Shown in pieces: positions 9,009 through 17,171 of a DNA stretch of 64,000 bases. The notes beneath the pieces are model-generated. The model searched no databases, was not told the origin of the DNA, and worked only from the letters and a program-made list of their open reading frames with translations. Source of the DNA: Cellulosimicrobium cellulans (GTDB lineage: Bacteria > Actinomycetota > Actinomycetes > Actinomycetales > Cellulomonadaceae); the NCBI RefSeq assembly GCF_016907755.1, contig NZ_JAFBCN010000001.1, forward strand, positions 1,240,001 to 1,304,000, in the 5' to 3' direction. A program made the position numbers and the translations under genes. Numbering within the stretch: the first letter of the stretch is position 1; each line of letters starts with the position of its first letter.

Positions 9009-11324
9009 ATGCTCACGCTCGGTTCGGAAAGTCTCACCATCGTCACCGTCATCGCGGTGATCGCGCTCGTGGCGCTGGTCTTCGCGTTCGTCCTGCGCAG
9101 ACAGGTCCTGGCCGCGGAGGACGGCACGGCGAAGATGCAGGACATCGCCCAGGCCGTGCAGGAGGGCGCCGGGGCCTACCTGAGCCGCCAGTTCCGCACG
9201 CTCGCGCTGTTCGCGGCGATCGTGTTCGGCCTGCTGTTCCTGCTGCCCGGTGACGGCGGCATCCGCGTCGGGCGCTCGGTCGCGTTCCTCGTCGGTGCCG
9301 GGTTCTCGGCGGCGATCGGTTACCTCGGCATGTGGCTCGCGGTGCGCGCCAACGTGCGCGTCGCGTCGGCCGCGACCCGGCCCGGCGGACGCACCGAGGG
9401 CGCGCGCATCGCGTTCCGGACGGGCGGCGTCGTGGGCATGTCGGTCGTGGGCCTCGGCCTGCTCGGCGCCGCGGGGGTCGTGCTGATCTACAAGGGCGAC
9501 GCCCCGGCCGTGCTCGAGGGCTTCGGCTTCGGTGCCGCGCTGCTCGCCATGTTCATGCGCGTCGGCGGCGGCATCTTCACCAAGGCGGCCGACGTCGGCG
9601 CCGACCTGGTCGGCAAGGTCGAGCAGGGCATCCCCGAGGACGACCCGCGCAACGCGGCGACGATCGCGGACAACGTGGGCGACAACGTCGGCGACTGCGC
9701 CGGGATGGCCGCCGACCTCTTCGAGTCGTACGCCGTGACGCTCGTCGCCGCGCTCATCCTCGGCAAGGCGGCGATGGGCGAGGAGGGCCTCGTCTTCCCG
9801 CTCGTGGTCACGGCGATCGGCGCGCTCGTCGCGGTGCTCGGCGTCTTCATCACGCGCGTGCGCGGCCAGGAGAACGGGCTCAAGGCCATCTATCGCGGCT
9901 TCTACCTGTCCGCGCTCATCGGTGCCGTGCTCGCCGCGGTCGCGGCGTTCGTCTACCTGCCGTCGTCGTTCTCGGCGCTCGACGGCACCGCGGACCTCGG
10001 CGACCTGTCGGGCCTCGCGGCCGACCCGCGCGTCGTCGCGAGCCTCGCGGTCGTCATCGGCATCGTCCTCGCGGGCATCATCCTGTGGATCACGGGCTAC
10101 TTCACCGGCACGACGTCGAAGCCGACCCTGCACGTGGCCGCCACCTCCCGCACGGGTGCGGCGACGGTCGTCCTGTCCGGCATCGGCGTCGGGTTCGAGT
10201 CCGCGGTGTACACGGCGGGCGTGATCGCCGCCGCGATCTGCGGCCTGTTCCTCCTCGCGGGCGGCTCCGTGTGGCTCGCGCTGTTCCTCGTGGCGCTCGC
10301 CGGGTGCGGGCTGCTCACCACGGTCGGCGTCATCGTCGCGATGGACACGTTCGGCCCGGTCTCCGACAACGCGCAGGGCATCTACGAGATGTCGGTCGGC
10401 GAGTCGGGCGACGGCGACCCGGAGGCCGCGCAGATCCTCACGGACCTCGACGCGGTCGGGAACACGACGAAGGCCATCACCAAGGGCATCGCGATCACGA
10501 CGGCGGTCCTCGCCGCGACCGCGCTCTTCGGGTCGTACGCCGACGCCGTGAGCCACGCGATGGCGGACGTCCAGACGGTCGGGAGCGGCCTCGTCACGGC
10601 GATGCTCGACTACGAGATCATCTCGCCGATCACGCTCGTGGGCGTGATCCTCGGCGCCGCGACGGTCTTCCTCTTCTCCGGCCTCGCGATCGACGCCGTG
10701 ACGCGGGCCGCCGGGGCGATCGTCTTCGAGGTGCGCCGCCAGTTCCGCGAGCACCCGGGGATCATGACGTTCCAGGAGCGCCCGGAGTACGGCAAGGTCG
10801 TGGACATCTGCACGCGCGACTCGCTGCGCGAGCTCGCGACTCCGGGTCTGCTCGCTGCGTTCGCGCCCATCGCGGTCGGGTTCGGCCTGGGCGTCGGCCC
10901 GCTCGCCGGCTTCCTCGCCGGGGCGATCGGCGCGGGCGTGCTCATGGCGGTCTTCCTCGCCAACTCGGGCGGTGCGTGGGACAACGCGAAGAAGATCGTC
11001 GAGGACGGCGCGTACGGCGGCAAGGGCTCCGAGGCGCACGCGGCGACCGTCATCGGCGACACCGTCGGCGACCCGTTCAAGGACACGGCCGGCCCGGCGA
11101 TCAACCCGCTCATCAAGGTCATGAACCTCGTGTCGGTGCTCATCGCGCCCGCGGTGGTGCTCATGAGCGTCCCCGCGGACGCGAACCACGCCCTGCGCAT
11201 CGGCATCGCCGTGGTCGCGGCGGCGATCGCGTTCGGCGCGGTGATCATGTCTCGCCTGCGGGCGGCGCGGGTCGACCGCGAGGAGTCGTCGGTCGAGCCG
11301 GAGCGGGTCGCGACCGGCGCCTGA
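9009..11324 (+). CDS. hppA: K+-independent H+-translocating membrane pyrophosphatase
   Basis: Integral membrane pump that couples pyrophosphate hydrolysis to proton export; 771 residues with about 16 membrane segments. The start is the ATG at 9009 behind AAGGAGGA. The catalytic loop DVGADLVGKVEQGIPEDDPR followed by NVGDNVGDCAGM (about 198-233) and the later DTVGDPFKDTAGP carry the Asp-rich Mg-PPi site. The loop GNTTKAITKG near residue 487 has Lys where potassium-dependent enzymes have Ala, so the family rule predicts a K+-independent proton pump. It stands alone, divergent from the sigma operon, and ends at a strong hairpin shared with the GH3 gene. Confidence 0.97.
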   Translation: MLTLGSESLTIVTVIAVIALVALVFAFVLRRQVLAAEDGTAKMQDIAQAVQEGAGAYLSRQFRTLALFAAIVFGLLFLLPGDGGIRVGRSVAFLVGAGFSAAIGYLGMWLAVRANVRVASAATRPGGRTEGARIAFRTGGVVGMSVVGLGLLGAAGVVLIYKGDAPAVLEGFGFGAALLAMFMRVGGGIFTKAADVGADLVGKVEQGIPEDDPRNAATIADNVGDNVGDCAGMAADLFESYAVTLVAALILGKAAMGEEGLVFPLVVTAIGALVAVLGVFITRVRGQENGLKAIYRGFYLSALIGAVLAAVAAFVYLPSSFSALDGTADLGDLSGLAADPRVVASLAVVIGIVLAGIILWITGYFTGTTSKPTLHVAATSRTGAATVVLSGIGVGFESAVYTAGVIAAAICGLFLLAGGSVWLALFLVALAGCGLLTTVGVIVAMDTFGPVSDNAQGIYEMSVGESGDGDPEAAQILTDLDAVGNTTKAITKGIAITTAVLAATALFGSYADAVSHAMADVQTVGSGLVTAMLDYEIISPITLVGVILGAATVFLFSGLAIDAVTRAAGAIVFEVRRQFREHPGIMTFQERPEYGKVVDICTRDSLRELATPGLLAAFAPIAVGFGLGVGPLAGFLAGAIGAGVLMAVFLANSGGAWDNAKKIVEDGAYGGKGSEAHAATVIGDTVGDPFKDTAGPAINPLIKVMNLVSVLIAPAVVLMSVPADANHALRIGIAVVAAAIAFGAVIMSRLRAARVDREESSVEPERVATGA

Positions 11325-11333
11325 CCGACCGCG

Positions 11334-11390
11334 GACCAGCACACGACGACGCCCGGGCCTCCCTGGCCCGGGCGTCGTCGTGTGCTGGTC
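11334..11390. terminator. Bidirectional hairpin terminator
   Basis: A perfect 26-base-pair stem (11334-11359 with 11365-11390) with a 5-base loop TCCCT lies between the convergent hppA and GH3 genes. There is no T tract, as is usual in very GC-rich genomes. Its place and perfect pairing support termination from both sides. Confidence 0.85.
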
Positions 11391-11409
11391 TCGTGGACCG
11401 GGTCCGCTC

Positions 11410-13647
11410 TCAGCCCTTGACGGTGAACGGCGCGCGCAGGAGCGCGTCCTCGCGGGACGACGGGCCGACGCGGAGCTCGAACTCGCCCGGCTCGACGACC
11501 CGGTGGCCCTGCGCGTCGACGAGCGTGCAGTCCGCGACGGGTACCTCGAGGTCGACGACGGCGGACTCGCCGGGCGCGAGCGCGACCTTGCGGTACGCCT
11601 TGAGCTCCTTCTCCGCCCACGTCACGGACGTGACCGTGTCGCTCACGTAGACCTGCACGGTCTCGCGGACGGGCCGCGTCCCGGTGTTGGTCAGCGTGAC
11701 CTGGGCACGGACGACGTCGTCGGGACCGTGCACCGAGCCCAGGACGCGCAGGTCCGCGTACTCCACCGTCGTGTAGCTCAGGCCGTCCCCGAAGGCGAAG
11801 GCGGGGCGCTGGGTGAGGTCGGCGTACCGGTCGCCGTGCTGGCCGCGGACCACGTTGTAGTACGTGGGCTGCTGGCCGGCGTGGCGCGCGAAGGAGATCG
11901 GGAGCCGGCCCTCGGGCTCGATCTGCCCCAGCACGAGCTCGGCCACGGCCTGCCCGCCGCGCATGCCCGGGTTCGCGGCCCAGACGATCGCGGCCGCGGC
12001 GTGGGCGGACGGCGGGAGCACGAGCGGCTTGGACGCGACGACGACGACCACGACGGGGGTGCCGGTCGCGACGAGCGCGTCGAGCAGGGCGACCTGACCG
12101 CCGACGAGCTCGAGCGTCGCGGTCGACTTGCCCTCGCCGACGAGCTCGATCCGGTCGCCGACGACGGCGACGACGAGGTCCGCGTCGCGCGCCGCGGCCA
12201 CGGCCTCGGCGATGAGCGCGTCGTCGGGGTCGGCGGGCACGACGACCTGCGGGCGCGGCTGGCCGTCGGGGAACAGCTCGCCCTCGGGGTCGGGCTCGAG
12301 CGTGAGGATGTCGGCGCCGCGCGCGTGCGTGACCGTCCAGCCCTCGGGGACGAGGGCGCGGAAGCCGTCGAGGACGGTCGTCGTCATCTCGCGCGGGTGG
12401 CCGTCGGGCAACCAGTCGGCCTGGCCCGACGCGCCGGCCCAGTCGCCGAGCTGGGTGTGGTCGTCGTCCGCGTTGGGCCCGACGACGGCGACCGTGCGCC
12501 CGCCCGTGAAGGGGAGCGTGCCGTCGTTCGTGAGCAGGACGAGCGAGCGCCGTGCGACCTCGAGGTTGACGGCGGTGTGCTCCGCCGAGGCGATGACGGC
12601 CTCCTGGCGTGCCACGTCGGGACGTCGCGGGTCCTCGAACAGGCCGAGCCGGAACTTGAGCGTGAGGATGCGGCGCACGGCCGCGTCGATCGCGGTCTCC
12701 TCGACGAGCCCGCGCGCGACCGCCTCGAGCGCGCCCTCGAAGAACTTCGGCGTCGTCATGACCATGTCGTTGCCCGCGCGCACGGCGGCGGCGGAGGCGT
12801 GCACGTAGTCGGGCTGGATGTGCTGCTCCCAGACCATGCGGCCCACGTTGTCCCAGTCGGTGACGAGCGTGCCCGTGTAGCCCCACTCGCCGCGCAGGAC
12901 GTCGTCGAGCAGCCAGCCGTTGACGGTGACGGGCACGCCGTCCATGGACTGGTAGCCGAGCATGAACGTCGCGCAGCCCTCGCGCGCGACGCGCTCGAAC
13001 GGGGGCAGGAACCAGGACCGGAGCTTGCGCGGCGAGATGTCGGCCTCGCTCGCGTCGCGGCCGCCCTGGGTCTCGGAGTAGCCGGCGAAGTGCTTGGCGG
13101 TCGCGAGGACCCCGGTCGGGTCCGCGAGGCCGTCGCCCTGGTACCCGCGCACCATCGCCGACGCGAGCTCGCCGATGAGGTACGGGTCCTCGCCGAACGT
13201 CTCGTCGACGCGCCCCCAGCGCAGGTCGCGCGCGATGCACAGCACGGGGGAGAACGTCCAGTGGATGCCGGTCGCGGCGACCTCGACCGCCGTGGCGCGG
13301 GCGACCTGCTCGACGAGCTCGGGGTCCCACGTGGCGGCCATGCCGAGCTGCGTGGGGAAGATCGTCGCGCCGACCCAGAAGGAGTGGCCGTGGATGCAGT
13401 CCTCGGCGACGAGCAGGGGGATGCGGAGCCGCGTGCGCTCGACGAGCGCGTGCGCCTCGACCACGTTCTGCGGGGACGTGTGCAGCAGCGACCCCGCGTG
13501 CTTGTCCAGGACCGCCGGCCCGACGCCGTCGCGCGCGTCGAGCTGCAGCATCTGCCCGACCTTCTCGGGGAGCGTCATCCGCGCGAGGAGGTCCTCGACG
13601 CGGTCGGCCACGGGCAGAGCGGGGTCGAGGTAGGGGAGGGTGCTCAC
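11410..13647 (-). CDS. Glycoside hydrolase family 3 (beta-glucosidase/beta-xylosidase type)
   Basis: GH3 enzyme of 745 residues: N-terminal (beta/alpha)8 domain, alpha/beta sandwich and a C-terminal fibronectin-III-like domain (VRETVQVYVSD near 650). The retaining nucleophile is most likely Asp264 in LVTDWDNVG; KHFAGY near 185 and DLRWGRVDETFGEDP near 145 are the usual substrate-binding motifs. No signal peptide is present, so it should act on imported oligosaccharides. The GTG at 13647 is chosen because GGAAGGA lies just upstream; a GTG at 13662 is possible. Candidate operator repeats lie at 13744-13774 in its own promoter region. Sugar specificity cannot be read from the sequence. Confidence 0.93.
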   Translation of the reverse strand: MSTLPYLDPALPVADRVEDLLARMTLPEKVGQMLQLDARDGVGPAVLDKHAGSLLHTSPQNVVEAHALVERTRLRIPLLVAEDCIHGHSFWVGATIFPTQLGMAATWDPELVEQVARATAVEVAATGIHWTFSPVLCIARDLRWGRVDETFGEDPYLIGELASAMVRGYQGDGLADPTGVLATAKHFAGYSETQGGRDASEADISPRKLRSWFLPPFERVAREGCATFMLGYQSMDGVPVTVNGWLLDDVLRGEWGYTGTLVTDWDNVGRMVWEQHIQPDYVHASAAAVRAGNDMVMTTPKFFEGALEAVARGLVEETAIDAAVRRILTLKFRLGLFEDPRRPDVARQEAVIASAEHTAVNLEVARRSLVLLTNDGTLPFTGGRTVAVVGPNADDDHTQLGDWAGASGQADWLPDGHPREMTTTVLDGFRALVPEGWTVTHARGADILTLEPDPEGELFPDGQPRPQVVVPADPDDALIAEAVAAARDADLVVAVVGDRIELVGEGKSTATLELVGGQVALLDALVATGTPVVVVVVASKPLVLPPSAHAAAAIVWAANPGMRGGQAVAELVLGQIEPEGRLPISFARHAGQQPTYYNVVRGQHGDRYADLTQRPAFAFGDGLSYTTVEYADLRVLGSVHGPDDVVRAQVTLTNTGTRPVRETVQVYVSDTVTSVTWAEKELKAYRKVALAPGESAVVDLEVPVADCTLVDAQGHRVVEPGEFELRVGPSSREDALLRAPFTVKG

Positions 13648-13743
13648 GGACGGTCCTTCCACGGCGACGGCGACGGTTCCCCGGGGCGGTGCGTGTCGGG
13701 CGGGTCGCCGCCGACGCGCTCGGGAGCCCGGGCGCGGCCACTC

Positions 13744-13774
13744 TACCGGTAAAACTGAATAACCGGTAAGTAAG
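13744..13774. promoter_or_regulatory. Candidate TetR-type operator upstream of the GH3 gene
   Basis: ACCGGTAA occurs twice, at 13745-13752 and 13762-13769, 17 bases apart; the second copy extends to CCGGTAAGTAAG. An 18-base window at 13756-13773 matches TTACTGACGGGTAAGTAA at 30313-30330 at 14 positions. This A/T-containing block stands out in the GC-rich surroundings and is about 100 bases upstream of the GH3 start. Binding by the TetR encoded at 29575-30294 is inference. Confidence 0.45.
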
Positions 13775-13783
13775 TTTGTGGCC

Positions 13784-14467
13784 TCAGTGCCAGTGGTCCA
13801 GGAAGCGCGCGACCGTCTCCGTCGCGTGGTCCAGGACGCGCCCGTCCTCCGCCGCCGCCGCGGAGAGCAGCGCCGCGTCGACGACGTGGGCCACCAGGTC
13901 GACGTCCGTCACGTGCGCGTGCCCCGACGCGTCCAGCACGGTCCGCGCCGCCGCGAGCAGACGCGGGCGCGACGCCCGCATGATCGGCCGCAGCGCAGGG
14001 TCGCGCATCGCCGTGAGCATCGGGTCCAGCCGCACGTCGACCACCGTGTCGTCCACGTGCGGCGCGTACAACGTCTCGATCAGCTCGCGCGCCGTCGCCG
14101 TGCTCGAACGAGGTTCCCGCGACAGCGCGTCGGCCCGCTCCTGCGCCGCCGTCGCGCGCACGTCCTCCGCGGCCTCGACCGCCGTCGAGACCAGCGACGC
14201 GCTCGTCGGGAAGTAGTACGACGCCGAGCCCTGCGGCACGCCCGCCGCCCGCGCCACCTGGCGGTGGGTCACGGCGCCGAAGCCCTCCTCGATGAGCAGG
14301 TGCGCCGCTGCCTCCACCATCGCGCGCTGCCGCTGCGCACTGCGCCCCTGCACCGTCGCGCGCGCGCCGTGCGCCGGGTCGTGGACCGTCCCGCGCGTCG
14401 CCCCGGCCGCGGCGCTCTCCCCGTCGCGCCGCGCCGCCCGGTCGATGGTGCCCGCTCCGTCGTCCAC
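13784..14467 (-). CDS. TetR/AcrR family transcriptional regulator
   Basis: DNA-binding repressor of 227 residues. After a disordered N-terminus the helix-turn-helix domain starts at QRQRAMVEAAAHLL, with VTHRQVARAAGVPQGSASYY as the recognition region; the C-terminal ligand domain is not recognisable. The GTG at 14467 is preferred over the longer start at 14635 because the extra codons would read through the repeated intergenic element that starts at 14511. It lies just upstream of, and in the same direction as, the GH3 gene, with the candidate GH3 operator between them, and is divergent from the DUF981 gene. Ligand and targets are unknown. Confidence 0.82.
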   Translation of the reverse strand: MDDGAGTIDRAARRDGESAAAGATRGTVHDPAHGARATVQGRSAQRQRAMVEAAAHLLIEEGFGAVTHRQVARAAGVPQGSASYYFPTSASLVSTAVEAAEDVRATAAQERADALSREPRSSTATARELIETLYAPHVDDTVVDVRLDPMLTAMRDPALRPIMRASRPRLLAAARTVLDASGHAHVTDVDLVAHVVDAALLSAAAAEDGRVLDHATETVARFLDHWH

Positions 14468-14510
14468 GGGGCCATCGTAGTGAGGCCGACGCCGCGCGCC
14501 CGGAGCCCGA

Positions 14511-14760
14511 CGAGGTAGAGCCGTGGTCGCGCGAGGTAGAGCCGTGGTTGGTCGAGGTAGAGGCGTGGTCACCCTGCCCGACGGCGTGTGGTCGGGTTGG
14601 GTGGTCGGGGTGGGTGGTGGCGCCGCGTCTACCATCCGCCGCTCGTTCCTCGCGGCTCCCGTGTTTTCGGTCGGGATCGTCCTGCGTTCGCAAGCTCACT
14701 CCGGACGATCCCTCGTCCAGGCCCGCCACGACGCGGCACCACCACCCACCCCGACCGGCT
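14511..14760. repeat. Intergenic inverted-repeat element, copy A
   Basis: Begins with three copies of CGAGGTAGAGSCGTGGT at 14511, 14532 and 14553 (21-base period). A long hairpin follows, with arms of 27 bases (14603-14629 and 14730-14756, one mismatch) containing GGTCGGGGTGGGTGG. The sequence between and around the arms recurs, inverted, at 36430-36740, with several runs of more than 20 identical bases. Copy A has about 55 extra bases between the arms (about 14661-14715); this insert has its own stem GGGATCGTCC / GGACGATCCC. It lies between the divergent TetR and DUF981 genes and does not read as a conserved protein. Confidence 0.8.
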
Positions 14761-14797
14761 TCGACTCGCCCTGGTCTCCGCTCACCTCGGGCGACTG

Positions 14798-14859
14798 CCC
14801 GCGGGGTCGGGTCCGCGGTGCCCTCGAGCGCCGACCCGCCGCGGACCCGACCCCGCGGG
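14798..14859. repeat. Perfect 21-bp inverted repeat
   Basis: Arms 14798-14818 and 14839-14859 are perfectly complementary (CCCGCGGGGTCGGGT... and its complement) with a 20-base loop. It adjoins repeat element A. It could be a transcript-ending hairpin or part of the repeat family; no T tract follows. Confidence 0.7.
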
Positions 14860-14918
14860 CCTGAGACCCGAGCGCCATCGCCGCGGACCCGATCCGCGAG
14901 CCCGGAACCGGGGCGAGG

Positions 14919-14945
14919 AATAACCTATACGTGCGTATGGTTATT
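14919..14945. promoter_or_regulatory. Imperfect dyad, likely promoter/operator of the DUF981 gene
   Basis: AATAACC (14919-14925) and GGTTATT (14939-14945) are complementary and enclose ATACG (14927-14931) and CGTAT (14934-14938), offset by one base. This A/T-rich island sits about 52 bases before the DUF981 start and contains a TATACG that could serve as a -10 box. The divergent TetR is an obvious candidate to bind here, but this is inference. Confidence 0.45.
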
Positions 14946-14996
14946 GATCTCGGACCGTGACTGCGGTCCGTGAGAACGAACGAGGAGTGGACAGAG

Positions 14997-15707
14997 ATGG
15001 TCGCCGCCGAGGGGCTCGTCATCGACTGGGCGCAGATGCCCACGTACAACACCGTGATGTCCGTCGCCGTCGGCGCCGGGCTGATCCTGCTCGTCATGCT
15101 CGGCCGTGAGCTGCTCCGGTCGCCGGGGAAGGTCGTCGTCGAGGGGTGGTCGCTCGCGTTCGGCGTGCTCGGCACGATCCTCACGGCGACGGGCCTGCAC
15201 ATGACGCTCACGTGGCCGCTCGCCGCGGGCGGCTTCCCGTTCGACAACATCATCTTCGGCGAGACGAGCCTCGCGTTCGGCGTGCTGCTGCTCGCAGCGG
15301 CGTTCTACCTGTGGACGCGCGGCCGGGCTGCGCTCGAGCGCGCGGACGCGACGGAGCACCTGCAGGCCGTGGCCCGCCCGGTCTCGGTGTTCGTGCTCGG
15401 CATGGGCCTCGGGCTCGTCGCCATCGCGGTCGCGGGCGTCACGTACCAGCTCTTCGCCGCGCCGCCGGAGGAGCCCATCTCGGGCGCGTTCGCCGCGTAC
15501 CCGCTCGTCGAGGCGATCTTCATGTCGGGGCTCATCGCGCTCGTCGGGGTGGGGGCGATCCTCTTCCCGTTCGCGGTGCGCTCGGGGCGCCGTGTCGTGC
15601 GGACCGTCATCGGCTGGGCCTGGGGGCTGTCCGGGGTGGCGTTCCTGCTGTTCGGCGCCATGAACTTCTTCACCCACATCGGGCTCATCGTCAACACGAT
15701 GGGCTGA
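14997..15707 (+). CDS. DUF981 family membrane protein
   Basis: Polytopic membrane protein of 236 residues with about six hydrophobic segments, for example VAVGAGLILLVML, FGVLGTILTATGLHMTL, LAFGVLLLAAAFYLW and GLSGVAFLLFGAMNFF. The pattern of short loops, PFDNIIFGE and the ending NFFTHIGLIVNTMG fit the DUF981 family, which has no established function. The ATG at 14997 follows GAGGAG; the GTG at 14970 is less likely. It has its own promoter-like dyad and is divergent from the TetR gene, which suggests TetR control. No catalytic residues can be identified. Confidence 0.8.
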   Translation: MVAAEGLVIDWAQMPTYNTVMSVAVGAGLILLVMLGRELLRSPGKVVVEGWSLAFGVLGTILTATGLHMTLTWPLAAGGFPFDNIIFGETSLAFGVLLLAAAFYLWTRGRAALERADATEHLQAVARPVSVFVLGMGLGLVAIAVAGVTYQLFAAPPEEPISGAFAAYPLVEAIFMSGLIALVGVGAILFPFAVRSGRRVVRTVIGWAWGLSGVAFLLFGAMNFFTHIGLIVNTMG

Positions 15708-15737
15708 CGACGGGCCGCCGTCGGGCGGGCGGTCGGG

Positions 15738-15787
15738 ACCCCGCGGGCCAGGAGGGCACGCGGGGTTCGCCTCGCGCGCGCGAGGCG
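15738..15787. terminator. Two adjacent hairpins after the DUF981 gene
   Basis: ACCCCGCG (15738-15745) pairs with CGCGGGGT (15759-15766), and a second self-complementary hairpin CGCCTCGC-GCGC-GCGAGGCG follows at 15768-15787. They lie 30 bases after the DUF981 stop and just before the next gene. Confidence 0.5.
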
Positions 15788-15801
15788 TCATCATAGGGGC
15801 C

Positions 15802-16422
15802 ATGCAATCACCGGTGCGCGTCGTGGCCCATGCCGCGGTCCTCGCCGTCGTCGCCGGGCTGTGCCTGGCCGTCGTCGCGAGCGGGGCGTTCGACGTCGTG
15901 TCGTTGCCCGACGCCGCCCCGGCCGCCGTGCCGTCCCCGCCCGCCGCGTCGGAGGGCGGGGACGGCGCCCCGGTGGACGACGGCGGCGCCGACGACACCC
16001 CGGGGGCCGCGCCCGACGGCGGGGCGGCCCAGCCGGGGGGCGCGGGCGAGGGCACGACGGCGGACCCCGCCGCCGCGACCGCCGTCGACCCGGTCTGCCG
16101 GGACGCCGAGGTCGCGTGGGGGGCTGCGGCCAAGGCGCAGGTCAACCTCACCGTCGAGCACCCCGAGGCGCTGGTCGAGGGCTTCACGACGGCGCGGGAC
16201 GCGCTCGCCGGGGCGACGCCGCCAGGCGAGATCGCGCGCGACTGGGCCGTCGTGACGACCTATCTCACGATGATCGCCGACGAGGTCGAGGCGACCGGCG
16301 CACGCGACACGGGCGAGCTGTCCCGAGCGATCGACCGCGTCGGGCGCCGCATCGACACCGGCGCGCTCACGTCGTCGTCGCAGGCCGTCACGGACTACTT
16401 CCGGGCGGGCTGCACCCGCTGA
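15802..16422 (+). CDS. Exported protein of unknown function, related to its downstream neighbour
   Basis: Protein of 206 residues with an N-terminal hydrophobic segment (about 10-31) that is a signal peptide or anchor, then a low-complexity Pro/Ala/Gly/Asp linker (about 38-92), then a compact helical domain with two cysteines (DPVCRDAE and the C-terminal RAGCTR). The helical part contains PPGEIARDWAVVTTYL, which matches PAEISGDWDTVTGVF in the protein encoded at 16531-17067; both end in a Cys close to the C-terminus. The two genes are about 110 bases apart in the same direction and appear to be a diverged tandem duplication. No known family was recognised. Confidence 0.7.
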   Translation: MQSPVRVVAHAAVLAVVAGLCLAVVASGAFDVVSLPDAAPAAVPSPPAASEGGDGAPVDDGGADDTPGAAPDGGAAQPGGAGEGTTADPAAATAVDPVCRDAEVAWGAAAKAQVNLTVEHPEALVEGFTTARDALAGATPPGEIARDWAVVTTYLTMIADEVEATGARDTGELSRAIDRVGRRIDTGALTSSSQAVTDYFRAGCTR

Positions 16423-16530
16423 CCGGGTCGCGGCGGTCTTTCACCCCGTGGCGCTCGCCACATGGGGAGCGGTCCCCACCTCGGCGGTTTGAGGGCGCGC
16501 GAGGCGCCGGCATGGGAAACCATGGGGCAC

Positions 16531-17067
16531 ATGCGCAACCGACTGACGATCACGAAGACCACGACCGCCCTCGCGACGAGCGCCCTTCTCGTGCTCGGCC
16601 TCGCCGCCTGCGGCGGCTCGGGCGACGACGCGAGCACCGACTCCGAGACGACCGCGTCGGAGGAGACGACCCCGGCCGAGGACGAGTCCACCGACACGAC
16701 CGAGTCGGAGGACGCCACGGAGGAGGAGACCGGCGACGCCGAGGCGTCGGGCGACTTCTGCACCGCCTACCAGACGCTCCTCGACGCCCAGAGCACGCTC
16801 GGCTCGATCGACTCCAGCGACCCGGCCGCCGCCGTCACCGAGTTCGAGACGTTCACCGCGTCCCTCGAGGCTGCTGAGGCCCCCGCCGAGATCAGCGGCG
16901 ACTGGGACACGGTCACGGGCGTGTTCCGCCAGCTCACCGACACGCTCGAGACCGCCGTGGACGACCCGGCCAGCGCCGACCTGTCCTCCATCACGTCGCT
17001 CATGACCGACGAGTCGTTCCAGACCTCCGCCCAGAACGTCGCGGTGTACGGCACGCAGAACTGCTGA
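16531..17067 (+). CDS. Putative lipoprotein of unknown function
   Basis: Lipoprotein precursor of 178 residues: basic N-terminus, hydrophobic segment and lipobox LGLAAC with the Cys near residue 27, then an acidic Ser/Thr/Glu-rich linker (about 30-70) and a helical domain with two cysteines (DFCTAYQ and the final QNC). The domain shares the AEISGDW signature with the exported protein upstream. In-frame ATGs at 16522 and 16531 are both possible; 16531 has GGGG at good spacing. The acidic linker probably spans cell-wall space. Function unknown. Confidence 0.75.
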   Translation: MRNRLTITKTTTALATSALLVLGLAACGGSGDDASTDSETTASEETTPAEDESTDTTESEDATEEETGDAEASGDFCTAYQTLLDAQSTLGSIDSSDPAAAVTEFETFTASLEAAEAPAEISGDWDTVTGVFRQLTDTLETAVDDPASADLSSITSLMTDESFQTSAQNVAVYGTQNC

Positions 17068-17084
17068 CGTCCCCTGCTCCTACC

Positions 17085-17118
17085 CGGACCCCGGCCCGCC
17101 TCGGCGCGCCGGGGTCCG
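17085..17118. terminator. Hairpin after the lipoprotein gene
   Basis: CGGACCCCGGC (17085-17095) pairs with GCCGGGGTCCG (17108-17118), 11 base pairs with a 12-base loop, 17 bases after the stop. No T tract. Confidence 0.6.
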
Positions 17119-17171
17119 GTGCGTCCGGGGCCGGACCGGCTCTCCCCGCGCGGATCCGCCAGGATGGACCC

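Noticed and set aside
9332-11650. Long Arg-rich reading frames opposite or overlapping real genes (for example over hppA, GH3, jetC)
   Set aside because: They are shadows caused by very high G+C third positions: Arg/Ala/Pro-rich composition, no ribosome-binding sites, and a conserved protein in another frame.
14511-14572. CRISPR-like array from the three evenly spaced CGAGGTAGAG units
   Set aside because: Units are 17-18 bases with only 3-4 bases between them and no cas genes; this is a short tandem repeat, not a CRISPR.
14588-14923. Similar reading frames (VYHPPLVPRGSR...) within repeat copies A and B
   Set aside because: Their similarity reflects the DNA repeat itself; they lie over hairpin arms, differ in length and have no ribosome-binding site.
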